This document shows positions 1 to 11,519 of a stretch of DNA of 64,000 nt, in pieces. The DNA is from Podospora bellae-mahoneyi. Taxonomy: Eukaryota; Ascomycota; Sordariomycetes; Sordariales; Podosporaceae. The stretch is from assembly GCF_035222275.1 (NCBI RefSeq), contig NC_085886.1:1054001-1118000 (forward strand), read 5' to 3'. Under the pieces are notes generated by a model. That model did not search any database. It was not told the origin of the DNA and was given only the letters and a program-made list of their open reading frames with translations. Every line of letters begins with the position of its first letter. The stretch's first letter is position 1. A program made the translations under genes and the position numbers.

Positions 1-1144
1 CCTCAACCCCCCTTTTCTTGCTTTTGTGTTTCAGATCCCTCGCTTTCTCTCTCTTTGAGAAAATCCTCATATTCGGATGAACTGTGGTTGTTTTCTGGCG
101 GGATGTTTCGACACTGAGGTTTTGGACTCAACCCCGCCGACAAACATTACTGTTTTCCCCACACAACGCCCAAAAGACTCAGAGTTTGAAAGCCTTGTGT
201 GTTTGTTGATAAGATAACCCCCCAAAGCTGAATGGGGAAAAGCATGGTGTATGCTGGGCCGTTCGCTCGCCTATTGTTAGCAACAACGGGTGGGAGCTGG
301 TGGCCGCTCTGCAAGACCGCCTACACATTTCTCACTCTTCCATAATCACCCCCATCTCTCATCAGGCGCTGGATGGAGAAAACAGTCATCTCGTGGCTTT
401 GCAAAGAGACAAGTTCCCAGGCTCGACTGGTATGTAGGTACGCATGAGTGCACATAAGATCTCCTCCTGCATGGGGGAAAAAAAGGGGGGTGGGGGGGGG
501 GGGGAGGAAGATCCATCCCACCATGGCTGTCCTGTACCTGCATAACGCTCGGGAGGAGGCGGGAGGGCGCGGAAATCAGGAGTTGAGAGGTGGTGCACTT
601 TTCACCAGTGTTCTTACCGCCCAGCCAGTGCAGTACTAGCCAAACCCGATGATGTCGTCTTGCTGTACGACCTGTGTCCATCACAGCGGGAAAAGGCAAC
701 CCCCCCACCTACCCAACCAAGTCCAGGTTTTTTTGTGAGAAACTGAACGGCGGGATCTGAACAACTTTGATAGGTAGTTAGAAAAGGAAGCTGTGTTATG
801 GGCACACACTCTCGGTCTGCGGCCAGTTCTCTCGACCTTGCCCTATTCTTGGCCACAAGGAACGAATCGACCAAGAAGGTCACAGCCCAACAGGCCAGGC
901 ACAGCGGCACCGCCCACGCCAACGGGAAGACGGCCCAAAGGACGAAAGTTGTTGAACAACACAACCGGAGAATTTCCAACCACTAGAGGGAGCTCCCGCT
1001 ATTCTGAGGGGGCCAATCACAAGCCTGAAGAGCTAGACAGCTCTAGGTCGATCAGCATCAGCGCGGGGAAAAAAAAAAGACCCAAGCGCGGGCCCCTCTC
1101 CTCCAACCGCTCAACACCTGGCTAATCAGCGGTTTTTGTCGCCA

Positions 1145-1163
1145 GCTGGCTGGCTGGCTGGCT
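1145..1163. repeat. (GCTG)n microsatellite
   Basis: About four and a half copies of GCTG lie in the gene-poor region upstream of STE12. No function is apparent. Confidence 0.8.
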
Positions 1164-3098
1164 AGATGACGAATGCTCTGCAGTGTAGGTAGGCATGACC
1201 GTTGTTTATGCTTGAATCTTGTGGTGTGGTCCATTGGGTCCTCGCTGGCAATTGCTAGGCTAGCACCGGCAAGGTATTCCGTAGCGGAAGCTCAGGCTGT
1301 TTTTCTCCTTTTCTTTCCACTTTTGTGGAAAGGAGAGAGTTCTGAAACACACACAAGAGATGCGCGAAGCTACCCGTTTTTCGGGGATTCCCCATCCCAT
1401 GGTCTTTACACACCCAGCCCTAACCCCGCATATAGAGGTGTGTACTCCGTAGGGATCGCATCACACCACCACCAACTCTCAGGCACCAAAAAGAGAAGTT
1501 GTTCTTTGTGTAGGACAGAGAAAGAGAATACTGAAAGCCTTCTCATGCCCGTTGAGCCTTGCCCGCTCGGCAGGTTTGTCCGCCGCCTACGGACGGAAGT
1601 ATCAAGCCTCTGTTACACTTGTGGCCAGAAAAGATACGAGCTTGTTTCTGTCTGTCTGTTTACTTGGTGAGAAAGACGCCGCCCCAGGCAAGAGGAACTG
1701 AACGGGGGGGCAGATAGTTGATTGGCGGGCTTTGCGGACATAATCCATGGTTCTCAGAAACCTATGCGCCACCGTGGCGGCTACGCAACTTCCACAGAGC
1801 AAGCAGGGTGCTGGCTCGACAAAGGGCTGCAAACACTTTCCAGTTGCTTGGATGAGCCGGTGTTAGATCCCCGACGGTTGTTGAATAATCTGTTATGCTT
1901 GCCTTGTTGTGATTGCTGACTGGTGGTTCGTCCTTGTCCTCGAATGCCGTTATGGATCTCAACACCAGGGAGGCAAACTGCGTGCTTGATATGGCAACCG
2001 AGTAGTCTTGGTAGAAATCCGAACAGCAGCAGCAGCCAAGAGCCCTTCCCTACAAGACAACACACCCAAGCCTGACGTCTTGAAGTTGAGCAGGCCTTCT
2101 GTCCACGACACGGCCGTGTGAACACACCTTGAGGGGGCTCAGCTGTCAAAGCATACCGGTCATCCGAGCTGTACAGGCTCACCTGCCCCTTGGGCAGCGA
2201 TACGTGCGTACCGACAGAACAGTCAGTTGAACAGCTGCGCTGTTGAAATAAAAGCTCTTGATACAGCTAGCCCTCTTGTTTCAGAATATGCCGGTCATGG
2301 TGATCAAGCGGACCACTCCATCCCACCGCCCGTTTTTGGTTGCTGTGTAGAGAGGCACGACCTATATTGTTCCCCCCACATTTTAACACGACGAATGTCA
2401 CCTCCCCACTGCACGATACATTGGGGTCAGCAAAGCCCCCAGCCTTCCAATCTGGGTGTGCGTCTTCCAAGAGCGGTCCGACAGAGAACCGCCAGCATTC
2501 GTACTTGGCGATATACCCAGAGGAACCAGGGATTGCCGGCGGGGGTCTCGATCGAAAACAAGGACTTCTGCCGCCGGGAAGGATGAAGCAAAGTGTAAGC
2601 CGAGCGCGCTCGGTGAGGCGCCTCCAGACCGCGTGCTCGGAATATCGATCGGTGGCAGACCATTGCCATGCCCATGGTGTGTGTGGTTGGAAAAAGGCAC
2701 CCTACAGCTTTGACAGCTCCGGCAGCGATGCCGTGTCTGTATTCGTACACTCAGCAATGATGCGGGATGGATGGATGGCCTTCCCGCAATGATAACTTGC
2801 CGGAGCACGACCGAGCCCTCCATCTCTTTTGTCACCAAGGAGTCCCGTGTTCGGCAAGGTGCGTGTATGCATTTTTGGCAGCGCGCTGCTGGACAGACGG
2901 CTGGAAGGACTGTGAGGCTGACGGCTATTGTGGAGGATGTGTGTGGTGATGTGCTGACCACGCGGAGGGGGGTGAATCGATACATCAACTGGCAGCGGCA
3001 GTCAAGCACCTGGAAGAAGGGCGTTTGCCAGCAGCTAGCGACGCACCGTTCTGCGTTGGTGCCAAGCAGAGAACCCCGGCACGGCGACTGTGAGTTAT

Positions 3099-3118
3099 TT
3101 CTGAAGCATGTTTCAGAA
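3099..3118. promoter_or_regulatory. Inverted repeat carrying a pheromone-response-like heptamer
   Basis: A TTCTGAA arm and a TTCAGAA arm are separated by six bases. The right half includes TGTTTCA, the reverse complement of the Ste12 site TGAAACA known from yeast. It lies about 2.9 kb upstream of STE12. The symmetry is seen directly; binding by Ste12 is inference. Confidence 0.35.
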
Positions 3119-5683
3119 GTGACCAGGTGGGATTCAAAGACTGTGGCTGGGCACTGCCCCTCTGCCCCTCCTGCAGAACCAGGGGGAGGGAAGCGCGTCC
3201 GTCTGCGGCACGAATTCGTAAACCGCTCTCTAGTTGGGTTGGATATCACGAAGGAGCTGTGCTGCGGGGTGGTGTAAAGTTGATGACTTGGACAGCATAA
3301 GGTATCTCGAGGTTGACTTGTCTTGGCGGTGAGGCGGGCGGCGTCGGGCTGGTGAACATCAAGGAAGATGAAAAGTCATGATCATGACGAGTTTCCCAGT
3401 TGCCACAACCGAGTGTTGATGTGTAAAAGAAGATGTTCCGTCACACCGGCCCCTTTTCGGTGCGCAACCCCAACAGACTCTTGCTGAGATGGATGCCCAT
3501 CAGGTCTTTGTCTTATTATTAGCCTGGGAAACGCAGTGGTGTGTAGCCGTTTCTGCCAAATATTCGTGATATCAGAGCTGCCGGCAAGCGAAACAAAGGA
3601 CGACAATGTCCATGTGAGGCGTTCCTGATGTGGATTGAGCGCTGAGAGAGGGCGATTCAGATGCAAATGATATGATTCAAGCTGTAATTCATCACGCTTC
3701 CATTTCCCTCGCCGCCTTTGCCGTATGAGCGCTGACTGTCGTGCAGATGTGTACAGTAAGGTAACAATAGTGGAGGTCCAACAAGTCGTCGGAATAATAC
3801 CGAGCAACCCATGTCGAGGGCTGGGTAGCATCGTAATTAGCTGGGTATTTTTATGAACAGCAATTTGAAGGTCGGGCTAGGTCCAGATGGGCGAGCGACT
3901 CAGGCCCGCTGACAAGACAGCCTCGGCTCTGTGGCTCTCTCTTTCGCGCTCCCACAACCCGCAGCGCCATCCTGCATCCCGCATCCCGCAGCTCATGATG
4001 GCCAGTGCTTCTTGCTCTGGAGGAATACAAGAAATCCACGGCGACAAAGGATTGGCTCGAGATCCAACAGATCGGGCGCCACAAGAGATCGAGACAGCAG
4101 CTGCCCAATGCCCAATTACAGAGTCATGGAAGTTATGGGTTCTTCAACGGCCACTCAAGACATCCTGAAAGACAAGAAGAATGAAGAGAGATCCGAGATC
4201 TACATCCCTAGCAATGAGCTTACCTTACCTGCCAAAAATATGTACGTACATATGATCGGTCGATAAGAGACTGGTTGCCACTTTGAGCCCAGAACGACAG
4301 CCATGCTGAAGACTGCGCTCACGCCACCAGCATCATTTCCCAATGCTGCACCGGTGTGGCTTGTTTGGTCCCGGTCGTGCTTATGAAGACAGGTGTAGGA
4401 ACAACAACAACAACAACGGCTGCTTAGTGGACTCCGTAGCTGCGGTTGAGCACGCGCTGGCTGACAACTCTCGAGCCTCTCTCTCTGTTCGGATCCCATC
4501 AACAACAAATATGAAGGGCTGCATCTCGGCCGGAGTCAGTGAGGGTCAGGGACGGCGAGTTGACAGTCTGGCAAATGCCAGGAAGCCGAACGCAGGCAGA
4601 TGGCCCTGAGCTCGCAGGGCATGGACTTCCCGGCCACGACCCTGGCAACATTCATCGTGGGACCCGATTTTCCAACAAGGGGCAGCCTATCAACACACGA
4701 GCCCTCGAGTCGCCTACCTTTTTCTTGGCTTGATCTCGCTGAACCTCTGTTTACTAGAATCACGCCTCCCCGCCTCTCCTCCCACCAACACCCGCCGCCT
4801 CTTCCATCCCACCAGCTCTTGACCTTTTGGTGAGCCCGCGCCCGAGCCTGCTTGATGGGTGCTGTGCTGTGCGGTCCATTGTTGGCCTGGCTGCCCGGTG
4901 GTGGTGGACTCCCGCTCTCACTCCCACTTCCCCTTTGGGCAGTCCATGCCCAGGTGGATCCATGGGGTGCCAGGACAAGGAAGGGAAGGCAAGGCAAGGG
5001 AAGACAGAGGCAGGGCAGGGTTGTCTGTCTGTTCCTCGCTCTCTCCCATTTCGTAAGAGTCCACCCGGGGCCCCGCTACTGCAGCTGCTTGCCATTGGCA
5101 CTTGGGCCCGTACCACACTGCGCATTTTAGCACCCTTTTCTCCCCTTGCCTGCGAGCCCACGCACCGATTGGCAGGCACTGCACCGGGTCCCCCCCAAGG
5201 GAGCAAAGTGATTAAACCCCCAGGGTCGCCCGCTCCCCTCCCCTCCGGCCCTCTCTCGCGATCTTTTTTCCAAGACTCTTTTTTTCCACATCCTCCCCCC
5301 CTCCCTTTTTCTTTTCCCCTTCTCTGGACAGTATCGCGGGAGCTTCCTTTTCCCCTTTCCCACTCTGTCTCCTGTCTACTTTATGCTTGGCTAGTCCTAC
5401 CAGACCTGTCCAACGAACCACTCACATCTGTCTACACGTCCAGTCGCTCGCCCCCGTCTGATTCCCTTCGAGAGACCCCAGAGGTAATCGACCTGCCCCG
5501 GACATCAGACATTCCGCGTCGCAGCCCCCCGCCCATCACCATCGCGCGCACCCGCACCCGATAGCCGCCGATATTCTTGGGGATCTTTTGATTGGTTTCG
5601 TTTCGATAAACCACCCATTGTTTCCGAAGCCGTTGCCCTTCCGCTTAGGCCCGGCAAGCGCACGGCACCTCGATCCGCGAACA

Positions 5684-5710
5684 GCAAGCAAGCAAGCAAG
5701 CAAGCAAGCA
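5684..5710. repeat. (GCAA)n microsatellite
   Basis: A run of nearly seven GCAA units about 320 bases upstream of the STE12 start codon, probably in the promoter or 5' untranslated region. Confidence 0.85.
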
Positions 5711-5854
5711 CCTCAAGCGAGGGGAATTGGGTTGGAATTATCCATCGTGTAGAAGAATTTCCTATGTCACGGGCTGGCCTCGGGAACCATCACATCTTTA
5801 AAATCACCACGGCATCGCACCTCGAAGGCAGCGCCTGAATTCGACCTGCGCCGG

Positions 5855-5863
5855 CATCATCAC

Positions 5864-5904
<41 letters not shown>

Positions 5905-5905
5905 C
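5855..5905. repeat. (ATC)n microsatellite in the STE12 leader
   Basis: A long ATC/CAT trinucleotide run with one interrupting CAC lies about 120 bases upstream of the STE12 start, probably in the 5' untranslated region. Its length is likely to vary between strains. Confidence 0.9.
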
Positions 5906-6026
5906 ACGCATATACATATTATCGCGCCGACGGCCAAGCCAGTATCGTTTCTTTCCCTCTTGATCCGGGCACCTCCTGTTCGCAAAGCAACTGTGTTGTT
6001 CTTAGTCAACAGGCTTCCCACCCAAA

Positions 6027-8465
6027 ATGTATTCACAGCAAAACGCGGCCATGCCCGCACCCCAAAAACCAGAGACCTTCATGTTGAGCTCGGAAGCCCA
6101 GCAAGCTCTCCCACACGATGCTCAGGTAGCTCTGCAGCAAGTTGATAACCGTGAGTGGTGATCCCGGATCAGCGCATCTGTCGCGCCACAAGCACTGACA
6201 CAGTCTGCAGTTAAATACTTTCTTATTTCTGCGCCAGTTGACTGGCAAGCCGACCAGTACATTCGCCGCTTTCTTCTCCCAACGGGCGAGTACGTCTCCT
6301 GCGTTCTCTGGAACAACCTTTTCCACATCTCCGGCACCGATATTGTAAGATGTCTCTCGTTCCGCTTCCAGGCCTTTGGTCGTCCAGTAAAGAACTCCAA
6401 GAAGTTTGAGGAAGGTATCTTCTCGGATCTGCGAAATCTCAAGTCGGGAACCGATGCCTCGCTCGAGGAGCCCAAGAGCCCCTTTTTGGACTTTCTCTAC
6501 AAGAACAACTGCATCAGGACACAAAAGAAGCAAAAGGTCTTTTACTGGTACAGCGTTCCCCACGACAGGCTTTTCCTCGATGCTCTCGAAAGAGACCTCA
6601 AGAGGGAAAAGATGGGCCAGGAAGCCACCACCGTCGCCGTCAGCGAGCCCGCGCTCTCGTTCCAGTACGACTCGTCGCAGTCGCTCTATGAGCAGCTCAC
6701 CAAGGCTCAGCAGGCCAACTCTTCGTCTTTCAACAACGCCCAGCAAGTTTCTTTTTCTCAGTCCCAGTCCACCTCGCCGGTAATGCGTGCCATGGACTCG
6801 ATGCCACCGCCACAGATGATCCCTCAGTCGATGGCCCCTTTGGCGGATGGGATGGACGCCATGGTCCCGTACGGAGCGATGACGATGGCGCCCTCGATGG
6901 CCCCCCAGCCAATGATCAAGCGCGAGCCTGAGTATCCCCGTGCTCAGTACAACCAGAACGGTGTCCCAATTGCCCAGACCCACCAACGGCACGCTTCCAT
7001 GCCCGCGTACGGTTTGGAGTACTCTCCTGCGCCTTCATTTGTGTCTTCTCACTTTGAGGACTACAGTCAAAGGGGCATCTCCTTCGAGCCATTGACGCCT
7101 CCTCAGCAGGCTCTCGGTATTCCCAACGAGCCCGCTTACATTGCCAACGAGGAGACCGGTCTCTACAGCGCTATCCCCGACCACATGAATGTTGGGCTCA
7201 ACGGTATGATGCAGCTCCCACCATCAAACCTCGCTGGGCCATCGTTCTCTCGCCCGTACGCTGCGAACAACAGCTTCTCTGTGATCGAAGGATCGCCGAC
7301 ATACAAGCAGAGGAGACGGCGTTCATCCATTCCACCATCCCTGTCGGCCACCACTGCTGCGATTGCGACAGCGACCGCTGCCCATCGTCCTTCGGATCTG
7401 CGGAGATCCGTCTCTGCGTCCGTCGGTCCCGTTGCTGAGGGTGACGAGTCTGCGGATAACTCCCCACCGGGCTTGACCTACAGCAACTCTGCTATCTCTC
7501 TCAACAGCCAACATCACAGGGAAATGCTCGAAATGTCTCGCCACGGTACTCCCTTGTCGACAGTTGAGGGCAGCCCTGCGCTCAACCCCGTCAACCTTCA
7601 GCAAGATTTCTCGCCACTCAACGGTGATGAGCTCGGCCCTCTGAACGAAAGGCCATTGATGCAGGGTGCTCCCGGTGTCGTGCGCAGAGCCCGCTCTGCC
7701 ACGGTCATGGAGCTCGGCCCCTATCCCCAAAAGTCTCACTCCTGCCCCATTCCCACATGCGGTCGTCTCTTCAAGAGATTAGAGCACCTCAAACGGTAAG
7801 ACAGTGTTTTTTTTCTCAACATATCAGCGATGCAAAACCTCCCGTTGCGTTATCTAACCAAACAAACCTTCCAGACACGTGAGAACCCACACACAAGAAA
7901 GACCCTACATCTGCCCTTACTGCAGCAAAGCATTCTCCAGATCAGACAACCTAGCACAGTATGCCCCCGTTCTTTCCTTCATGTATTTTTTCCTTTGTCA
8001 GTGGACAAGTGGGAAGAGCAGCAGCAAGTTGTGCAAGTGGCATACCGATACATGGAAAGCTGGTCAAAGGACACATTTCACAGCACAAACCTCCACGCCG
8101 ACCACACTCACCAGGGGTATTTTGAAGCATGGACTAACAAGATGTCTCTCTGCAGGCACAAGCGCACTCATGATCGCGGTGACGGTGTTGATGGCAACTT
8201 CAGCTTGTCCGGTGAGGAGGAGGAGCAGTACTCTGGCGAGGACCAACTCGAGTCTCTCGATGACGCGTCGCCAACCTCGGAGAACGGCTACGTCGCCGGT
8301 TCCCTCGACTCGGCTCTTCACAACCACCAAAACCAAAACGGCATGCCACCATCGAACGGGCCCAACATGCACCAAGCGCCACAGCAATACAACAGCCTTC
8401 AGACTCTCAGCATGCCCATGACGATAAGCCACCCTCAGGCCATCAACGCTGGCGGTATGATGTAA
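6027..8465 (+). CDS. STE12: STE12-family transcription factor (homeodomain-like plus two C2H2 fingers)
   Basis: This is the STE12/SteA regulator acting downstream of the Fus3/Kss1-type MAP kinase in mating, hyphal fusion and invasive growth; Neurospora calls it pp-1. I read four exons: 6027-6150, 6211-7795, 7875-7958 and 8156-8465, giving 700 residues. The STE DNA-binding domain covers roughly residues 42-150, starting LKYFLISAPVDW. A long Gln/Ser/Pro-rich middle follows. Finger 1 uses C553, C558, H571 and H575; finger 2 uses C583, C586, H599 and H603. The fingers are typical of filamentous-fungal Ste12 and absent from yeast Ste12. The start is the first ATG before the conserved N terminus (MYSQQNAAMP) in an AAAATG context. 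Exon 3 is 84 bases, exactly one finger repeat. It stands alone between two large gene-free regions. Confidence 0.96.
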
Positions 8466-10406
8466 ATGTTTGGAATGTGAAACTGTGTGGGATAGTGCTG
8501 TACAAAACATAAGGGTCAGGGATGGAACTAGGAGTATTTGGAAGACTTTCTTGGCAGAAGAGCGGCATGATGGATCTTTTTTCTTTTTTTGGAATCGGCG
8601 GGACATTTTTTTTTCTTACACCATCTTCTTATCCGCACTTGTTTGCTGTCGGAGCCCATTTACAACCCACCTTGGCATTTTCTTCTTTTTTTCCCCATTT
8701 TTTACATCATCTTTGCAAGGGAAGATCTTTCTTGGACACCGAAAAAGAGCGGTGTATCTTTTTTTATTATTTTTGTTTACAATTTTGTTTTTGTTTTGGT
8801 CAAAAATCTTTTCACATTGATGATTGCAATCGACTGTTGATGCATTCACGAAGAATAGAGAGGGGTGGTGGATTCTGGAAGGAATTTTATAGGGAGGAGG
8901 GTTTTTAGGAAGGAGGGAGGGAAACAACAATGGAAGGCAGAACGAGGCACACGCAAAACAAATAACACACACAACTACACTAACATTTTTATGTATATAT
9001 ATTGGAAGAGAGAGAGAGATTTGTTTTGTGGGTGTCTTGTCTGTTTTTTCCTCTTTGCTTTTTCTCTTTTTTTCTTCTTCTGGTTTGGTTTGGTTGTCTT
9101 TGTGTTGTTCTTTTGGTGTGTGAGGGAATTGGAGTTGAAAGATACCAGATGATGTCGGGAGAGTTGAGGAGTGGGGTGGGAGGTAGTTGAATTGGAATGA
9201 TGATTTGAAGTAGACTTTTCTGCTCGAGTGAGTGACTTGGTGGATGTGATATGCTTTCTGGGTGTTTACAATATCACCAAGCTCCCGATGCGAGGTAGGA
9301 TTGCACAGAGAATTTTGGAGGAGACGATCTTTGCAACGAGGCATCGGTATGTAACACGGTACATATCGATGTCGCTTCTGACTTGGTATTTTGAGGTATA
9401 ACATCTCACAGTAACACACACATCTTCCATGTCAAAGTGACACATCAAAAACCTATATCACGGTGTCCCAGTAGCTCCCGACATGGGTGGACGTTTCCAC
9501 AAACCCATGATGATCAACTTGCAAAGTATTAACATCAATGTTTGGACAACAACCATCTGCATTAAGCGACCCCCAAGACCTATTCTACAGACCATATGAT
9601 CTACACGCCCCAACCCAACCCAACCCAATCAACTACCGACGGCATAACACCACAAGATCTTGAGATGGCCCATCCTGCCCACCAGCCCCCATGACCACCA
9701 AGGCCAAAGTTCGACCAGCTGGGTAGAACAGCCGGTCCCTGGCGGCCGCTACAAGCACAACCCCAACGGGGAAATGTTCTAGATCCCTTCCCCCCCCTGT
9801 GGCCCCGTGCCCGTCGTTCGTCAACCTTCTGGCTGGGGACATGGCCGCTGCAACGGTCAACCTGCACAACATCCCCCTCCCCCCCTCTCCCTCCCGTGAA
9901 CCAAACCCAGTCTGCTCAACCCCGAGTTCCAGTCCTTGCCCGCTTGCTTGTTGCTACACACAAGACAACAAATCCCCCTTCGAACCTGAGCCGCATCATA
10001 TCCCCTCTCCTCTCCCCACCCCTAGCCCCTTTTCCATCCACAAATGCCGTGCCAGTAGGGGTATGGGTACGGTGTCAGGACTCAAGTTCGGGATCGGGAT
10101 ATTGAACCTCTGTACAAACTATAAGCAGGCATCCCCGAGGCACAGCTCCAAAAACATGTTTTGAAACAGGTCGGCCAAGGGGGGTGGGAAACCTCTGTTT
10201 CAAAATAGCAATCCAGATCTGAGTGCCGCCAAAGTGCATGCTTATCTCAAATAAGCCTTTCGAGAGTCTGGGTAGTATCCCCTTGTGGGGAGAGAGATAC
10301 TTGCAGGATCAAAGTTGCGGTGCCCGTGAGATCCCATCAACTAACCCCAATCCAGATTCTCTTCCTTCCGAGATGCAAATAATCCTGAGAGAGAGAGAGA
10401 AAGAAA
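8466..10406. other. Convergent intergenic region between STE12 and FAF1
   Basis: The first 650 bases or so are very T-rich on the plus strand and probably form the STE12 3' untranslated region. A minus-strand frame at 8616-9419 is lysine-rich only because it reads the complement of those T-runs. The rest holds a CCCAA-type run near 9608-9627, a pyrimidine-rich stretch near 9870-10040 and an inverted repeat at 10159-10205. I see no gene with recognisable conservation. Confidence 0.6.
10159..10205. repeat. Perfect 11-bp inverted repeat containing two TGAAACA heptamers
   Basis: Arms at 10159-10169 (TTTTGAAACAG) and 10195-10205 (CTGTTTCAAAA) are perfect complements with a 25-base spacer. Each contains one Ste12-type heptamer in opposite orientation. 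It lies between two convergent genes, so it could be a hairpin near a 3' end or a paired protein-binding site. Confidence 0.5.
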
Positions 10407-11519
10407 TCATCTCCTCCCCCCTCTCCCACCCCGTCCTCCTCCCCTCCTCGCAGGACCGGGTCTATTCAACACCTCCGCCTCCCTTGCACTAATCCTCAGC
10501 GTGGCCCCCTTCATCCTCCCCACCCCCGGTGCTCCCACCTCCCTTGGCTCCCCTCTCCCACCACCTCTCCTCCCCCTCGACGGTTTGCTCTTCTTCACCT
10601 CCCTCTCCAGCACAATCCCATTCTCCTTTGCCTCTTTTCTCCGTTTGGCCTCCTTCGCCGCAGCATGGCTCACAATCCCCTTCCTCATCGCCATGGGCAT
10701 CTTAGCCTGACCCAAGATGCTGTCCTTGGCTCCCAGCGCCTGGAATCTCATATCGGTAGTCTTCTTCGCGGTGCGCCCGGCGGCGAAGGCGCGCGTGTTG
10801 GCGGCGGTTTCTGCGGCGGCGCTGGACTGCCAGTGGGAGGCGTTGCCGCCGGCGGCGGAGAGGATGTGGGACTCGGCGATGAGGCGCTGGAGGGCGAGAT
10901 CGTTCGCCAGGAAGGCGGCGCTGTCTTCGGCTTGGGACTCGTCGGCCTTTTTCTTTTTTGGGTTGGGGGTGTCGGACTGTGCCGCAGATGCGTGGCTTGG
11001 TGGACGGGAGGACTATTTTACCTCGTTGGTTAGTATTTGTGTAGTGAAGTGAATTGACAAAAGACGTACGAGGTAGGCTTTGAGCTCCTTTTTGCTCATG
11101 AGGGAGGTTATCGCGGTTGAGGAAGGGTCTTGACTGTAGTCGACCACCTCTACGACGTGGGATTCTCCTTTTTCTTCCGAGTCTGCTACGCCTCTGGTTA
11201 GCACTTGGTGGTCTTGCCAAATGCGATTGTGACAGGTCGGCGTACCGTCTTCCTCTTCTTCTTCGCTAGAGACACCATCCCAGGATTCGACATCGGATTC
11301 GTTGCTGTCAAAGTCGCTGTCGTCTTCTTCTTCTTCTTCTTCTTCTTCGTCATCCTCATCCTCATCGCGGGCCTGTCTCTTGGATGGTGGAGCGGCGCAT
11401 GGGGCGATGCCAGCGGGCATCTTGAATCGAGCCTCAAAGTGCCGTCTGAGGGCTTCTTGGGCGTCCACCACGTCCTCTTCGGCGGGAGACGCCTTTCGTT
11501 TTCCTAGTGCGCTTGGCAT
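10407..11519 (-). CDS. FAF1: Faf1-type 40S ribosome biogenesis protein
   Basis: A nucleolar protein of the Faf1 family, which in yeast is needed for early pre-rRNA cleavages leading to 18S rRNA. I read three exons on the minus strand: 11519-11246, 11185-11070 and 11012-10407 (331 residues). The N terminus is basic. A run of Asp/Glu around residues 55-70 is encoded by a GAA/GAG repeat. The conserved C-terminal part has MRFQALGAKDSILGQAKMP, AMRKGI, a KENGIVLE stretch and GVGRMKGATLRIS. The intron at 11186-11245 is 60 bases and stopless in frame, so retention would add 20 residues. The second intron has a perfect TACTAAC branch site. It is divergent from HIS6 with 337 bases between starts. The Arg/Gly-rich tail past the GATLRIS motif is less certain. 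Confidence 0.85.

Larger units (their letters stand above)
1..6026. other. Gene-poor 6-kb region upstream of STE12
   Basis: I find no recognisable gene here. Open frames of up to about 280 codons exist on both strands (for example 2398-3249 minus and 4827-5564 plus), but they are low-complexity or biased in composition, overlap each other on opposite strands and match no family I know. The stretch contains simple repeats, a G-run near 485-504 and four copies of the heptamer TGAAACA or its reverse (27-33, 1343-1349, 2277-2283, 3109-3115). The last 600 bases or so are pyrimidine- and microsatellite-rich, as expected of a long 5' leader. A long regulatory region or a non-coding transcript would fit, but that is inference. 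Confidence 0.6.

Noticed and set aside
485-504. G-run as a structural element
   Set aside because: A plain homopolymer tract prone to sequencing length error; nothing else supports a function.
2398-3249. 283-codon minus-strand open frame
   Set aside because: Cys/Arg/Ser-rich, overlapped by several plus-strand frames, no recognisable domain, no splice-linked partner exons.
4399-4419. AAC repeat and other short simple repeats scattered upstream
   Set aside because: Ordinary microsatellite noise without a gene or motif context.
4827-5564. 245-codon plus-strand open frame upstream of STE12
   Set aside because: Pro/Ser/Leu-rich translation of a pyrimidine-rich leader with no family resemblance.
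8616-9419. 267-codon minus-strand open frame
   Set aside because: Reads the complement of the T-rich STE12 3' region; Lys/Pro-rich with no conserved block.
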